This document shows, one piece after another, positions 1 to 8,186 of a DNA stretch of 33,388 nucleotides. Made by a program: the position numbers and the translations under genes. Origin of the DNA: Chloroflexota bacterium. GTDB lineage: Bacteria > Chloroflexota > Dormibacteria > Dormibacterales > Dormibacteraceae. The notes under the pieces are model-generated. The model saw only the letters and a program-made list of their open reading frames with translations. It did not search any database and was not told the origin of the DNA. Location of the stretch: NCBI GenBank assembly GCA_005880945.1, contig VBIU01000036.1, positions 1 through 33,388 of the forward strand, written 5' to 3'. Positions within the stretch are counted from its first letter, which is position 1, and each line of letters begins with the position of its first letter.

Positions 1-1228
1 CCTTGGTCACCACCGAGCCGGCTCCGGTTCGCGAGCCTTTGCCAAGTTTGACCGGAGCCACGAGCATCGTGTCCACCCCCACGAAGGCGCCGTCGCCGAT
101 CACCGTCGGGTTCTTTTTGACGCCGTCGAAGTTGGCGGTGATCGTGCCGGCCCCGATGTTGGCGTCAGCGCCCAGGTCGGTGTCGCCCAGGTAGGAGACG
201 TGCGGCACCCTGCTGCCGCGCCCGACCTTGGTGCGCACAAGCTCGGCGAAGCTGCCGACGTGGACGTCTTCCGCGATCTCGGTGCCCGGCCGGAGCTTGG
301 CGAATGGGCCGCAGTCGGAGCGATCGCCGATCTTCGCGTCCTCTATATGCACGTGCGGGCCGATGCGGCACTCCTGGCCGATCACGGTCTCGCCCTTGAT
401 CACCGAGAACGGCTCGATGACGGTGTCCTGGCCGACGGTGACCGTGGCGTCGACGAAGGTGCTGTCCGGGTCGACGATTGTGACACCGCCGAGCATCAGC
501 CCCTCGAGGATCCGGCGTCTCATCACACCGATCGCGGTGGCGAGCCTCACGCGGTCCTTGACGCCAATCGCCTCGCTGGGGTCGGCGACGCGCAGTATCG
601 TCACCGGGCGGAGGTGCAGGAAGACGTCGGTGAGGTAGAACTCGCCGGCTTTGTTCGCGTCGGTGACGCGGCCCAATGCCTCGACCAGCTTGGCTCCATT
701 GAAGCAATAGATCCCGACGTTGACCTCGTGGATGGTCTTGCGCATCTCGTCGGTGGCATCCTTGCGTTCGACGATCCGCTCCAACGATCCGTCGGCGGCC
801 CGCACGATACGACCGTCGTCCCGGCTCGGGTCCTCCACGCTGGCGAGGGTTGCCGGCGCGCCGGATTCGCGATGCGCGGCGATCAGCTGCCGGACGGTGT
901 CGGCGGTGAGGAGGGGAGCGTCGCCGTTGGCGACCAGCACGTCGCCCCGGCTCAGATCGTTCGCGGGCACCTGCTGGAGGGCGTGCGCCGTCCCGTGCGC
1001 CTCGCGCTGGTAGACGACCTCGGCGCGCCCGTCAAGGTGCGCTGCGAGGTCGACCTGTTGAGGGCTGACGATGACCTTGACGTCCTTTGCGCCGGCCTCG
1101 ATCACGGCGTTCATGACCCAATCGATCATGGGCCGGCCGCAGACGGGGTGCAGCACCTTCGGTGTACGCGACCGCATCCGGGTGCCGTGACCGGCGGCGA
1201 GGATGACAGCCGTTAGCGATTGGCTCAA
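1..1228 (-). CDS. glmU: Bifunctional UDP-GlcNAc pyrophosphorylase / GlcN-1-P acetyltransferase (3' end cut by window)
   Basis: GlmU acetylates glucosamine-1-phosphate and then couples it to UTP, giving cytosolic UDP-GlcNAc for peptidoglycan and other glycans. The visible 409 codons start at TTG 1228, behind an AAAGGGAG Shine-Dalgarno. The N-terminus reads VILAAGHGTRMRS, followed by TPKVLHPVCGRPM; this is the nucleotidyltransferase G-x-G-T-R-M...P-K signature. The second half is a left-handed beta-helix with hexapeptide repeats (for example GPHVHIEDAKIG and LRPGTEIAEDVHVG). It breaks off at GAGSVVTK, so roughly 40 C-terminal residues of the usual ~450 lie outside the window. Nothing looks broken. 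The reading frame has no stop in the window. Identification is secure; the TTG start is well supported by the ribosome site and the good -10 upstream. Confidence 0.96.
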   Translation of the reverse strand, partial: MSQSLTAVILAAGHGTRMRSRTPKVLHPVCGRPMIDWVMNAVIEAGAKDVKVIVSPQQVDLAAHLDGRAEVVYQREAHGTAHALQQVPANDLSRGDVLVANGDAPLLTADTVRQLIAAHRESGAPATLASVEDPSRDDGRIVRAADGSLERIVERKDATDEMRKTIHEVNVGIYCFNGAKLVEALGRVTDANKAGEFYLTDVFLHLRPVTILRVADPSEAIGVKDRVRLATAIGVMRRRILEGLMLGGVTIVDPDSTFVDATVTVGQDTVIEPFSVIKGETVIGQECRIGPHVHIEDAKIGDRSDCGPFAKLRPGTEIAEDVHVGSFAELVRTKVGRGSRVPHVSYLGDTDLGADANIGAGTITANFDGVKKNPTVIGDGAFVGVDTMLVAPVKLGKGSRTGAGSVVTK

Positions 1229-1253
1229 TGTTTCTCCCTTTCGGGGTGAGCGA

Positions 1254-1259
1254 ATTATA
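1254..1259 (-). promoter_or_regulatory. Probable glmU -10 box (TATAAT)
   Basis: A perfect TATAAT lies on the minus strand in the 98-nt gap between glmU and the divergent small gene. It predicts a start of transcription near 1247 and a leader of about 20 nt carrying the glmU Shine-Dalgarno. No good -35 hexamer is visible 16-18 nt upstream. The assignment is inference from position. Confidence 0.55.
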
Positions 1260-1326
1260 CGGATGGCCTTTCCAGGCCCCGGAGTACGATCTGGCCGGAC
1301 GCCGGCCATGTAAAGGGGACGTTGTC

Positions 1327-1638
1327 GTGGACAAGCTGCATGACGAGAGAGACTTCGAGCAGGGCGTCATGGTCGACGTAGGTCCGGGCGCCGGCGCGTT
1401 GGTCATATTCACTCCCGAGGCGCTGCGCGGCCAGGAGATTGAGATCAGCCCCGAGGCTGATGACGGGCAGAGGGTGCATACGGATGTTTTGCGCCGGAAG
1501 ACGGTCGGCGGCCACCTGTACGCGGCGGTTTTCGGCTCACTTCTGGAGGGCGATTACCGTCTCTGGCACGAGACGCTCACCGCTCCAACCCGCGTGCGCA
1601 TCGTCGGTGGCCAGGTGACAGAGGTCGACTGGCGCTGA
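1327..1638 (+). CDS. Small conserved protein of the actinobacterial 'phospholipase'-annotated family
   Basis: This is a 103-residue soluble protein with no signal peptide or membrane segment. I chose GTG 1327 because a GGGG Shine-Dalgarno sits about 8 nt upstream; a longer frame back to 1228 has no ribosome site and would run into the glmU start. The pattern VGPGAGALVIFTP...EIEISP...GGHLYAAVFGSLLEGDY...GGQVTEVDWR matches, from memory, a family of ~100-120 residue proteins common in actinobacteria. Databases often call these 'phospholipase', without catalytic residues that would justify it. The fold is probably a small all-beta domain (inference). Function is unknown. It is divergent from glmU and convergent with the DUF4331 gene, so it is probably its own transcription unit. 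Confidence 0.75.
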   Translation: MDKLHDERDFEQGVMVDVGPGAGALVIFTPEALRGQEIEISPEADDGQRVHTDVLRRKTVGGHLYAAVFGSLLEGDYRLWHETLTAPTRVRIVGGQVTEVDWR

Positions 1639-1652
1639 TCTAGTGCCGACAG

Positions 1653-1683
1653 GAGAGCCCGGTGGTTTGGCCACCGAGCTCTC
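1653..1683. terminator. Hairpin between convergent genes, probable bidirectional terminator
   Basis: Positions 1653-1665 and 1671-1683 form a 13-bp inverted repeat with a single mismatch and a 5-nt TTTGG loop. It fills the 54-nt gap between the stops of the small conserved gene and the DUF4331 gene. There is no clear U-tract on either side, so it may work as a stem-only or Rho-assisted terminator, or as a 3' end stabiliser. Confidence 0.65.
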
Positions 1684-1692
1684 AGTAAGTTG

Positions 1693-3075
1693 TCAGGCGG
1701 GCACGTCGAATCCGCTCTCGGGATCGTTGAGGTAGGGAAACGTGCTCAGGTAGGAGACCGGAGGATTGTTGTCGGCATTGACGTCGTAGATCGCTCCTGC
1801 GGCGCCGTCAGCAGTGAACACCCCGGTTCCGTGAACGACTTGATATGTGAGCCCGGCGATGGCCCGCAGCTCGATTGTCACCACGTCGTCGGCCACCCGA
1901 CGACCGTTCGGGTAGCCGGCCAAGTCCCCACCCAGGATGCCTTTGATGTTGGGCGAGGGCGAAGGCGTGATGGCCATGTTGAGGCGCAGCACATCCGCAA
2001 CCTTGGGGCCGGTGAAGTTCTGAAACCCGTCGATGATTCCGGACGGTATGCCCGTCAGCAGGATCGCCACCAGGTCGTCGCGGACTGCAGTCAGCCCGGC
2101 CAGGTTCGGGAAGACGCCGGGATAGAGGAGCGGCAGCAAGTTGCCCAGCTCAGGGTGCTCCACGTACTGGAGAAACCTGTCGTCGGCAGTCGGCGGCAGT
2201 GAATTCCAAAGGTCCTTCTTTGCCATCGGCACGATGACTTCGTTGAAAAGGGGATTGCCGAGCCGTGACACCTGGACCCAGGGCCCACTCTCGACCTGCT
2301 CAACGTCACGACCCTCGTGGAGAATCCTTGCCATGCGGCGGTACGCCGCGGTCCAGACCCCGATGACCGCCTTCCGATCACCAGCGCCGCTGAAGGTGGC
2401 GGATCCATCGCTGGTGAGGTCCGAGATCGGAACCTGGAGAGCAATGCTGTGGACATTCAGGTGTTGGGTCCCATTGACGCCTGGCGTCACCGCAGGCAGC
2501 GGAAGCAGGTGGAGGTTCTGGAACGGCCTCAGCGCGCCCAGGTCGAAGATCGAACCCAGGTCGACGTAGAAGCCCTCCTGCCGTTGGCCGGCGAAGACCT
2601 TGATCCCGCCGGCAAGGCTGTGGACGGCGCTCTTCGCGAGCGTCGAGTACGAGGGAGTGGAGCGCGGGCCGACGTTGCAAGGAGGACATGCGAGTCCTTC
2701 GCCAAGGACGGTTTTGCTTCCAGTGTCGACTTTCGTCACTGAGTAAAACTGCGGTCGGTTCCAGTTGGCGCTGTCGATGGTCGCGATCTGGCCCGTGTTG
2801 TACAGGAACGTGTTCGGGTTCTTGATCCGCGTCTGGAACCGGAACTGGTATGTGACGTCGGGCTTGCCATCCCCGTCGTTGTCGACATAAATCGCGTAGA
2901 GGACGTCATCGCCGAACTCGAAGAAGTTCGGCCCTCCGTCGGGACCTTCCAGCGGAATGTAGTTGGCGATGAGGGTCACGGTGTTGGGGGCGTCAGGACT
3001 GACGAACGCGTACAGGTCGGTGCTGTCAGCGACGGGGTCTTTGGCGATGCCAGGTGCTTCACGATGTGATGACAT
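1693..3075 (-). CDS. DUF4331 family protein
   Basis: This 460-residue protein begins MSSHREAPGIAKDP and continues VADSTDLYAFVSPDAP, TVTLIANYIPLEGP and NFFEFGDDVLYAIYVDN. These are the hallmarks of DUF4331, a family of unknown biochemical function. The ATG at 3075 has a strong GAGGTGAGAG ribosome site that overlaps the stop of the upstream small gene (gap of 3 nt), so the two are co-transcribed. There is no signal peptide, although many relatives are secreted; the protein starts directly at the conserved SSHREAP block. A possible Ca-binding-like stretch DNDGDGKPD lies near residue 68. The C-terminal part has no recognised catalytic motif. Family assignment is firm; the role is unknown. Confidence 0.88.
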   Translation of the reverse strand: MSSHREAPGIAKDPVADSTDLYAFVSPDAPNTVTLIANYIPLEGPDGGPNFFEFGDDVLYAIYVDNDGDGKPDVTYQFRFQTRIKNPNTFLYNTGQIATIDSANWNRPQFYSVTKVDTGSKTVLGEGLACPPCNVGPRSTPSYSTLAKSAVHSLAGGIKVFAGQRQEGFYVDLGSIFDLGALRPFQNLHLLPLPAVTPGVNGTQHLNVHSIALQVPISDLTSDGSATFSGAGDRKAVIGVWTAAYRRMARILHEGRDVEQVESGPWVQVSRLGNPLFNEVIVPMAKKDLWNSLPPTADDRFLQYVEHPELGNLLPLLYPGVFPNLAGLTAVRDDLVAILLTGIPSGIIDGFQNFTGPKVADVLRLNMAITPSPSPNIKGILGGDLAGYPNGRRVADDVVTIELRAIAGLTYQVVHGTGVFTADGAAGAIYDVNADNNPPVSYLSTFPYLNDPESGFDVPA

Positions 3076-3078
3076 CTC

Positions 3079-3354
3079 TCACCTCACCGAGCGCGCTGCG
3101 GCGTAAAGACGCGCAGCCAGGTCGCGGCTGCGAATGATCACGTGGTTGGTGCCTACAAGAAGCGACATCTCCCCGCTGTTGAGGTCCCGCACGTGGGCGA
3201 TGAGCGGACCAGCGAGAGCCGCATTTGGCTCGCCCGCCGTGGCCGGAACAGATCGCTTGAGCACGGTTGCGAGGCCTGGCACAAGGGCGATTGCGCCGAC
3301 GGCGGCAACGCCAAACGAGCTGCCCAGGAATCTCCGACGCGATAGGCCGTTCAT
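3079..3354 (-). CDS. Small twin-arginine signal protein upstream of DUF4331
   Basis: A 91-residue protein with a Tat signal: LSRRRFLGSS followed by a hydrophobic stretch (VAAVGAIALVPGLATVL), then a mature part of about 50 residues. That part contains GPLIAHVRDLNSGEMSLLVGTN. ATG 3354 is chosen over GTG 3360 because GGAG lies 5 nt before the ATG but abuts the GTG. The RRxFLG motif predicts export of a folded protein or complex. It sits 3 nt upstream of the DUF4331 start, so a shared mRNA is likely. I do not recognise a named family for the mature part. It may be an export partner or accessory subunit for the signal-less DUF4331 protein (inference). Confidence 0.75.
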   Translation of the reverse strand: MNGLSRRRFLGSSFGVAAVGAIALVPGLATVLKRSVPATAGEPNAALAGPLIAHVRDLNSGEMSLLVGTNHVIIRSRDLAARLYAAARSVR

Positions 3355-3581
3355 ATTCACTCCTTCGTAGTCGAGCTGTTACCTTGCCGACAAGGCGAGC
3401 CTTGGAGCGTGGGCGCCGCCGGTCGACGGGCCGCGACGGAAGCACGCTGCTTGGGCACCTCCAGCTACAAGTACGGACACGTGCCTCGACTGGATCATCC
3501 CCGAGGGCGCTTGGAGCCGGGTCGTAGCGAGGAAATGACCCGGCGACGTTTCCGCCGCCGATTTTCGGGCAAGATCGTTCC
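3355..3581. promoter_or_regulatory. Divergent intergenic region between the Tat-protein operon and lon
   Basis: This 227-nt non-coding region must hold the promoters of both the DUF4331 operon (minus) and lon (plus). The clearest structure is the CAAGG/CCTTG half-site cluster at 3382-3404, listed separately. A weak minus-strand pair, TTGTCG then TACGAA with an 18-nt spacer, is a possible promoter for the Tat gene. No convincing lon promoter could be picked out by eye. Confidence 0.4.
3382..3404. repeat. Clustered CCTTG / CAAGG inverted half-sites (possible operator)
   Basis: Three half-sites sit in 23 nt: CCTTG (3382-3386), CAAGGC (3391-3396) and GCCTTG (3399-3404). The last two form a 6-bp palindrome with a 2-nt centre. 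The position, upstream of lon and of the Tat/DUF4331 operon, would suit a repressor site. It does not match the HspR HAIR element or a CIRCE element as I know them. Confidence 0.35.
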
Positions 3582-6098
3582 GTGGGGGAGATGCCGGCTG
3601 TGAATTTGGAGGGAGCGGTGCCTTCGCACCTGCCCGTCCTGCCGCTCAAGTCGACCGTCGTCTTCCCTCGCATCTTCATCCCGCTCTCGGTCGGCCGGAA
3701 GCGGTCGCTTCAGCTCCTCGAGGACCTGTCGGGGGCTGAGCGGCACATCGCCGTCGCGACCCAGCTGAACGAAGAGGCTGAGGAGGTGGGCTTCAGCGAC
3801 ATCCACCACATCGGCGCGATGGTCCGAGTCCAGCACATGCTCAAGCTGCCCGACGGCACCGTTCAGCTCGCGGTCCTCGGCCTCCGACGCATCAGGCTCA
3901 CTGGCGCGATTTCCGAAGACCCCTACATGACCTGCGCCGTGGAGATGCTGCCCGAGACCCGCGACACAATCCCCGCGCTAGAACGGGAAGCCCTGATGCG
4001 CCGGGCGATCTCCTCGTTCCAACAGCTGGTCACGCTCGCGCCGCACCTGCCGGCGGAGCTGTCGAGCGGAGCGGCCGCGATCGACGACCCGCTGCACCTC
4101 GCCTACTACATCGCCAATCACACGCGCCTGACAACCGAGCAGAGGCAGGAGATCCTCGAGCTCGACTCGTCGAAGGTGAAGCTGGAGCGCCTGCTCGGGC
4201 ACATGGCCCACGAGCTGGAGGTGCTCGAGCTCGGCCGCAAGATCCAATCGCAGGCCGAGGAGTCGATGGGAAAGGCGCAGCGCGAGTACTTCCTGCGCGA
4301 GCAGCTCAAGGCGATCCAGCGCGAGCTGGGCGAGCTCGACTCTGAGGTCGGGGAGATGGGCGAGCTGCGGGAGAGGATCGTCAAGGCGGGTCTGCCCCCC
4401 GAGGCGCAGCGCGAGGCGGACCGTGAGATCGGGCGGCTCGAGCGGATCCCCTCCGCTTCTCCGGAATCCTCCGTCATCCGCACCTACCTCGAGCTGATCG
4501 TCTCCCTGCCATGGAACACGTCGACTGGTGGTGAGGTGGACGTCGTCAAGGCCCGCGAGATCCTCGACGCCGACCACTACGACCTCGACAAGGTGAAGCA
4601 GCGCATCGTCGAGCACCTTGCCGTGCGGCGCTTGAAGCAGCAGCGCAAGTCGACGGAGCGCGGCCGCGAGCCGATCCTGTGCTTTGTCGGCCCGCCCGGG
4701 GTCGGCAAGACCTCGCTCGGGCAGTCGATAGCGCGCGCCATGGGCCGCAAGTTCGCGCGCGCGTCGCTGGGCGGCGTGCACGACGAGGCGGAGATTCGCG
4801 GCCACCGGCGCACGTACATCGGCGCCATGCCCGGCAGGATCCTGCAGGCCATCCGGCGCGCCGAGTCGAACGACCCGGTCTTCATCCTCGACGAGGTCGA
4901 CAAGATCGGGTCCGACTGGCGCGGCGACCCGTCATCCGCGTTGCTCGAGGTGCTCGACCCGGAGCAGAACAAGGATTTCCGCGACAACTACCTGGATGTT
5001 CCCTTCGACCTCTCGAAGGTCATGTTCATCACCACGGCCAACTCGCTGGAGACGATTCCGCCCGCGCTGCGCGACCGCATGGAGGTGCTGAACCTCTCCG
5101 GCTACACGGAGGCGGAGAAGGTCCAGATCGCTGAGCGATTCCTGGTCCCCAAGCAGCTGCTTGCGCACGGTCTGCGACCGCGCGAGGTCGCGCTCACAGA
5201 GGACGCGGTGCGCGCGATCATCCGCGAGTACACGCGCGAGGCGGGCGTGCGCAACCTCGAACGCGAGATCGCTTCGGTGATGCGGCGCACGGTGGCCGAC
5301 ATCGCGGTGGGCAAACGGCCGCGAAAGGCGGTCGACGTGAAGCGGGTGCGCGCCGCCCTCGGCAAGCGCCGCCATTACGACGACGTCCGCGAGCGGATCG
5401 ACCGGCCGGGAGTGGCGACGGGCCTTGTGTGGACGCCGACCGGAGGGGAGATCATCTTCGTCGAGGCGGCGCTCACGCCGGGCAAGGGCGAGCTAAAGCT
5501 CACCGGCCAGCTGGGCGAGGTGATGAAGGAATCGGCGGCTGCGGCGCTGTCTTACTTGAAGGCGCGAGCCTCCGATATCGGGATCGACCCGACCTTGTTC
5601 GACAAGAACGACATCCACATCCACGTTCCGGCCGGCGCCCAGCCCAAGGAGGGCCCGTCAGCGGGGGTGACCGTGCTCACGGCGATCGCGTCGATCCTCA
5701 CCGGGCGACCCGCGCGCGACGACATCGCGATGACCGGCGAGATCACGCTGCGTGGGCGGGTGCTGCCGATCGGCGGCATCAAGGAGAAGGTGCTGGGCGC
5801 GCATCGCGCAGGCATACGGCGCGTCCTGCTGCCCACGCGCAACGAGGCCGACCTCGACGACATTCCCGCCGACCTGCGGCGTCAGATGCAGCTGGTGCTG
5901 GTGGACTCGATCGACCAGGTGTTGCGCGAGGCGCTTACGAAGGTTCCCGAGGCTCCGCGGCAGCGCTCGAACGGAGCTCGCGCTCCTGGGGTGCGCGAGC
6001 CGGTAGCCGTCGCTGCGCCCGCTCGAGAATCCGCTCATGCGCGGAAAGCTCCGCGGAGTCGTCCAGCGGCGAAAGCTCGTCGTCGCCGCGGCGCCTGA
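3582..6098 (+). CDS. lon: ATP-dependent Lon protease
   Basis: Lon is a cytosolic AAA+ serine protease that degrades damaged and regulatory proteins. The order is complete: an N-terminal LON substrate domain ([23 protein letters not shown], residues ~18-210), coiled coil, AAA+ module with Walker [10 protein letters not shown] (K376) and Walker [12 protein letters not shown], then the protease domain. The Ser-Lys dyad is Ser693 in GPSAG and Lys736 in GGIKEK, with the same 43-residue spacing as E. coli S679/K722. The start is ambiguous: GTG 3582, ATG 3591, GTG 3600 (GGGGGAG 9 nt upstream) and GTG 3618 (GGAGG 5 nt upstream) are all in frame; the last two have the best ribosome sites. The final ~50 residues form an Arg/Ala/Pro-rich basic tail, encoded opposite the gatD 3' end. 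Confidence 0.97.
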   Translation: MGEMPAVNLEGAVPSHLPVLPLKSTVVFPRIFIPLSVGRKRSLQLLEDLSGAERHIAVATQLNEEAEEVGFSDIHHIGAMVRVQHMLKLPDGTVQLAVLGLRRIRLTGAISEDPYMTCAVEMLPETRDTIPALEREALMRRAISSFQQLVTLAPHLPAELSSGAAAIDDPLHLAYYIANHTRLTTEQRQEILELDSSKVKLERLLGHMAHELEVLELGRKIQSQAEESMGKAQREYFLREQLKAIQRELGELDSEVGEMGELRERIVKAGLPPEAQREADREIGRLERIPSASPESSVIRTYLELIVSLPWNTSTGGEVDVVKAREILDADHYDLDKVKQRIVEHLAVRRLKQQRKSTERGREPILCFVGPPGVGKTSLGQSIARAMGRKFARASLGGVHDEAEIRGHRRTYIGAMPGRILQAIRRAESNDPVFILDEVDKIGSDWRGDPSSALLEVLDPEQNKDFRDNYLDVPFDLSKVMFITTANSLETIPPALRDRMEVLNLSGYTEAEKVQIAERFLVPKQLLAHGLRPREVALTEDAVRAIIREYTREAGVRNLEREIASVMRRTVADIAVGKRPRKAVDVKRVRAALGKRRHYDDVRERIDRPGVATGLVWTPTGGEIIFVEAALTPGKGELKLTGQLGEVMKESAAAALSYLKARASDIGIDPTLFDKNDIHIHVPAGAQPKEGPSAGVTVLTAIASILTGRPARDDIAMTGEITLRGRVLPIGGIKEKVLGAHRAGIRRVLLPTRNEADLDDIPADLRRQMQLVLVDSIDQVLREALTKVPEAPRQRSNGARAPGVREPVAVAAPARESAHARKAPRSRPAAKARRRRGA

Positions 6099-6759
6099 GC
6101 GCGCTCCGGATCAGGCGGTCCGCGAGGTGCGGGTTTTTCGGCAGAAGCGAGCCGTGCAGGTAGGTGCCGACCACCCCGTCCTGCAGGCATCCCTCGGTGC
6201 CGTCGCTGCCGTTGTTTCCAAATCCGAGCCGCACCCTGCCCATCGGAGCCGCCTCAGGGCCGAGGAACGTGCGGCCGCTGTGGTTCTCGAATCCAACCAG
6301 CGTCCTGGGCACGAGACCCGGCATTTCTGTGTCGATGTCGACGATGACATCGCCGATGAAGCGCTTCTTGCCCGCTTCAGTGCGGACGTCGATGAGCCCG
6401 ATGCCCGGGAAGCGCTCGCCCTCGGCGGTCTGGTAGTAGTGGCCGAGCAGCTGGTAGCCGCCGCATACGGCCAGCACGACGGCGCCTGATCGGACCGCCC
6501 TCTCCAGGGGCGGCTGCTTGTGCTCGAGAAGGTCCTCATAGACGAGCGCCTGCTCGCGGTCCTGGCCGCCTCCGAAGAAGAAGACGTCCACGTCCTCCAT
6601 TCCTTTGGTGGCGCCGCGCCCGAGCTCGAGCATGCGCGCGTCGTAGTCGCGCCACTCCGCGCGCTTCAGCAGCGTGAGGATGTTGCCGCGATCGCCGTAG
6701 ATGTTCATCAGGTCGGGGTAGAGCCAGCCGACCGTGAAGGTCTTCTGTTTCGGCGCCAT
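5935..6759 (-). CDS. gatD: Lipid II isoglutaminyl synthase, glutaminase subunit GatD
   Basis: GatD releases ammonia from glutamine and passes it to MurT, which amidates the D-Glu of lipid II to D-isoglutamine at the inner membrane face. The 274-residue protein is a class I (triad) glutamine amidotransferase. It shows FTVGWLYPDLMNIYGDRGNI at the start, the nucleophile Cys99 in VLAVCGGYQLLG and the catalytic His202 in GTYLHG. It follows murT with a 5-nt gap, and a weak GGGAG lies about 12 nt before the ATG. The family is usually about 240-260 residues. Here residues 221-274 form a charged tail ([15 protein letters not shown]...) that lies wholly antisense to the end of lon. Function is secure from motifs and the MurT neighbour. 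Confidence 0.93.
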   Translation of the reverse strand: MAPKQKTFTVGWLYPDLMNIYGDRGNILTLLKRAEWRDYDARMLELGRGATKGMEDVDVFFFGGGQDREQALVYEDLLEHKQPPLERAVRSGAVVLAVCGGYQLLGHYYQTAEGERFPGIGLIDVRTEAGKKRFIGDVIVDIDTEMPGLVPRTLVGFENHSGRTFLGPEAAPMGRVRLGFGNNGSDGTEGCLQDGVVGTYLHGSLLPKNPHLADRLIRSALRRRGDDELSPLDDSAELSAHERILERAQRRLPARAPQERELRSSAAAEPREPS

Positions 6760-6764
6760 CGCCG

Positions 6765-8186
6765 TTAAGTCTCCCAGTAAGGCTTGGCCCAGCCGCGGCG
6801 GACCAGCTCGGCGCGCAGGTCGAGCATTGCGGTGTAGGTGGTCAGGAGGTGCGCCGTTTCGCCCTCCGGCGTGGCCTTCACGAGGGCGTCGAGCGCGCGG
6901 CCGGGATCGGGCTCGGGCGGCGCGGCGTCGATGCCGGCGTATTTGAAGCGCACCGCGAGATCGTGGGCCCTGCTGCCGGCCGGTACGAGCACGGTGGCCT
7001 TGCCTTTGAGGCGCTCGAAGTCGACGTCCCAGATCCACGAGACATCGGTGCCGTCGGCTTTGCGGTCGTTGAGGGCGATCAGGAAGCTGTTGCCCTTCGC
7101 CAGGTCCACGGCTGTGCGCAGGGTTTCGTTGAAGCCCGCGGGGTTCTTTGAAAGGACCAGGTTCAGGTGGCGGCCGCGGAACTCCATGCGTTCCTGGCGG
7201 CCGAAAGCGGCGCGAAAGTTTTTGAGGCGCTCGGCGATGTACTGCGGTTCGAGGCCGATGGTGACGCCGGCTGCGTAGGCGGCCAGCGCGTTGTAGCAGT
7301 TGTAGAGTCCGCCGAGCGGCAGCTCGAGGCGCTGATCGGGCTTAACAGCCTGGGTTTCAGTAGCTCTGTCTGCTGAATATGCTCGCCTCATGCCTACCGT
7401 CATCGCGATGTTGTCGAAGCCATCAAGCTGGATGTTGGTTGCGGTGATGTCGGCCGCGGGTCGCGTGAAGTCCTTGTTGGGACAGCGGTACACGCCGTCG
7501 TGGCCGACGTACACGGCATCGAAGATCAGGCTCGCGCCGCAGCGCGGGCATGTTCGCGCGTCTGCTGCGTGCGGCAGGTCGCGCTCAGCGACGCTCGTGT
7601 CTTCTATTCCGAGCCAGAGCGGGGGGGCGGGCAGATCGAGGCCGATCTCCGCGACGCGGGGGTCGTCGGCGTTCAGGAGAGCTCGGCTGCCGGCAGGCAG
7701 GCGTTCGAGCGCCGACTCGATCCGTTTCGCAATCGATTCGAGCTCGCCGTACCTGTCGAGCTGGTCCCGAAAGAGGTTGAGCACGATCACAGCCTTCGGC
7801 TGGATCTCGTCGACGGCCTTCGGCAGGCTCGCCTCGTCGATCTCGAAGACGCCCCAGTCGGCTCTCAGGCGCCCGTCCGCTCCAGCGCTTTCGAGGGCTG
7901 CGGCGGTGGCCCCGAAGATGAGGTTGGCGCCGGCGCGGTTGGATACGACGCGGTGGCCCGCTCCCTCCAGCAGCCAGCTGATCAGCCGGGCTGTGGTCGT
8001 CTTGCCGTTGGTGCCGGTGATGACCACGGATCCGAATTTCAGGTCCCGCGCCAGCTTCCTCAGCACGTCTGGATCGATCGCGCGCGCAACATCGCCGGGC
8101 AGCGTGGTGCCTCCGCCACGGCGGCTGAGCCTCGACAACATGCCCGTTGCCTTTCCGGCCAGCACGGCGGCTGTTCGCCGCATCAT
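6765..8186 (-). CDS. murT: Lipid II isoglutaminyl synthase, Mur-ligase-like subunit MurT
   Basis: MurT is the ATP-dependent ligase partner of GatD in lipid II amidation. The 473-residue protein has the Mur ligase P-loop GTNGKTTT (58-65), a central domain with VFEIDEAS and NLFRDQLDRYGE, and a C-terminal MurT/DUF1727 domain containing KNPAGFNE and ALNDRKADGTDVSWIWDVD. A zinc-ribbon-like insertion in this family normally has four cysteines. Here C213, C216 and C235 are present, but the fourth position of CPNC reads CPNK (Lys238). The start is ATG 8186, in an ATGA overlap with the ispE stop (ATG 8183 directly follows). An upstream in-frame extension exists but lies inside ispE and is not needed. 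It belongs to the gamma-CA-like/ispE/murT/gatD operon. Confidence 0.93.
   Translation of the reverse strand: MMRRTAAVLAGKATGMLSRLSRRGGGTTLPGDVARAIDPDVLRKLARDLKFGSVVITGTNGKTTTARLISWLLEGAGHRVVSNRAGANLIFGATAAALESAGADGRLRADWGVFEIDEASLPKAVDEIQPKAVIVLNLFRDQLDRYGELESIAKRIESALERLPAGSRALLNADDPRVAEIGLDLPAPPLWLGIEDTSVAERDLPHAADARTCPRCGASLIFDAVYVGHDGVYRCPNKDFTRPAADITATNIQLDGFDNIAMTVGMRRAYSADRATETQAVKPDQRLELPLGGLYNCYNALAAYAAGVTIGLEPQYIAERLKNFRAAFGRQERMEFRGRHLNLVLSKNPAGFNETLRTAVDLAKGNSFLIALNDRKADGTDVSWIWDVDFERLKGKATVLVPAGSRAHDLAVRFKYAGIDAAPPEPDPGRALDALVKATPEGETAHLLTTYTAMLDLRAELVRRGWAKPYWET

Noticed and set aside
200..1216. 338-codon plus-strand open frame opposite glmU
   Set aside because: It is antisense to a clear GlmU reading frame, has no recognisable domain and shows the composition of a GC-rich shadow frame.
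3978..4805. 275-codon minus-strand frame inside lon
   Set aside because: Leu/Arg-rich shadow of the Lon coiled-coil and AAA+ region; no motif and no start signal.
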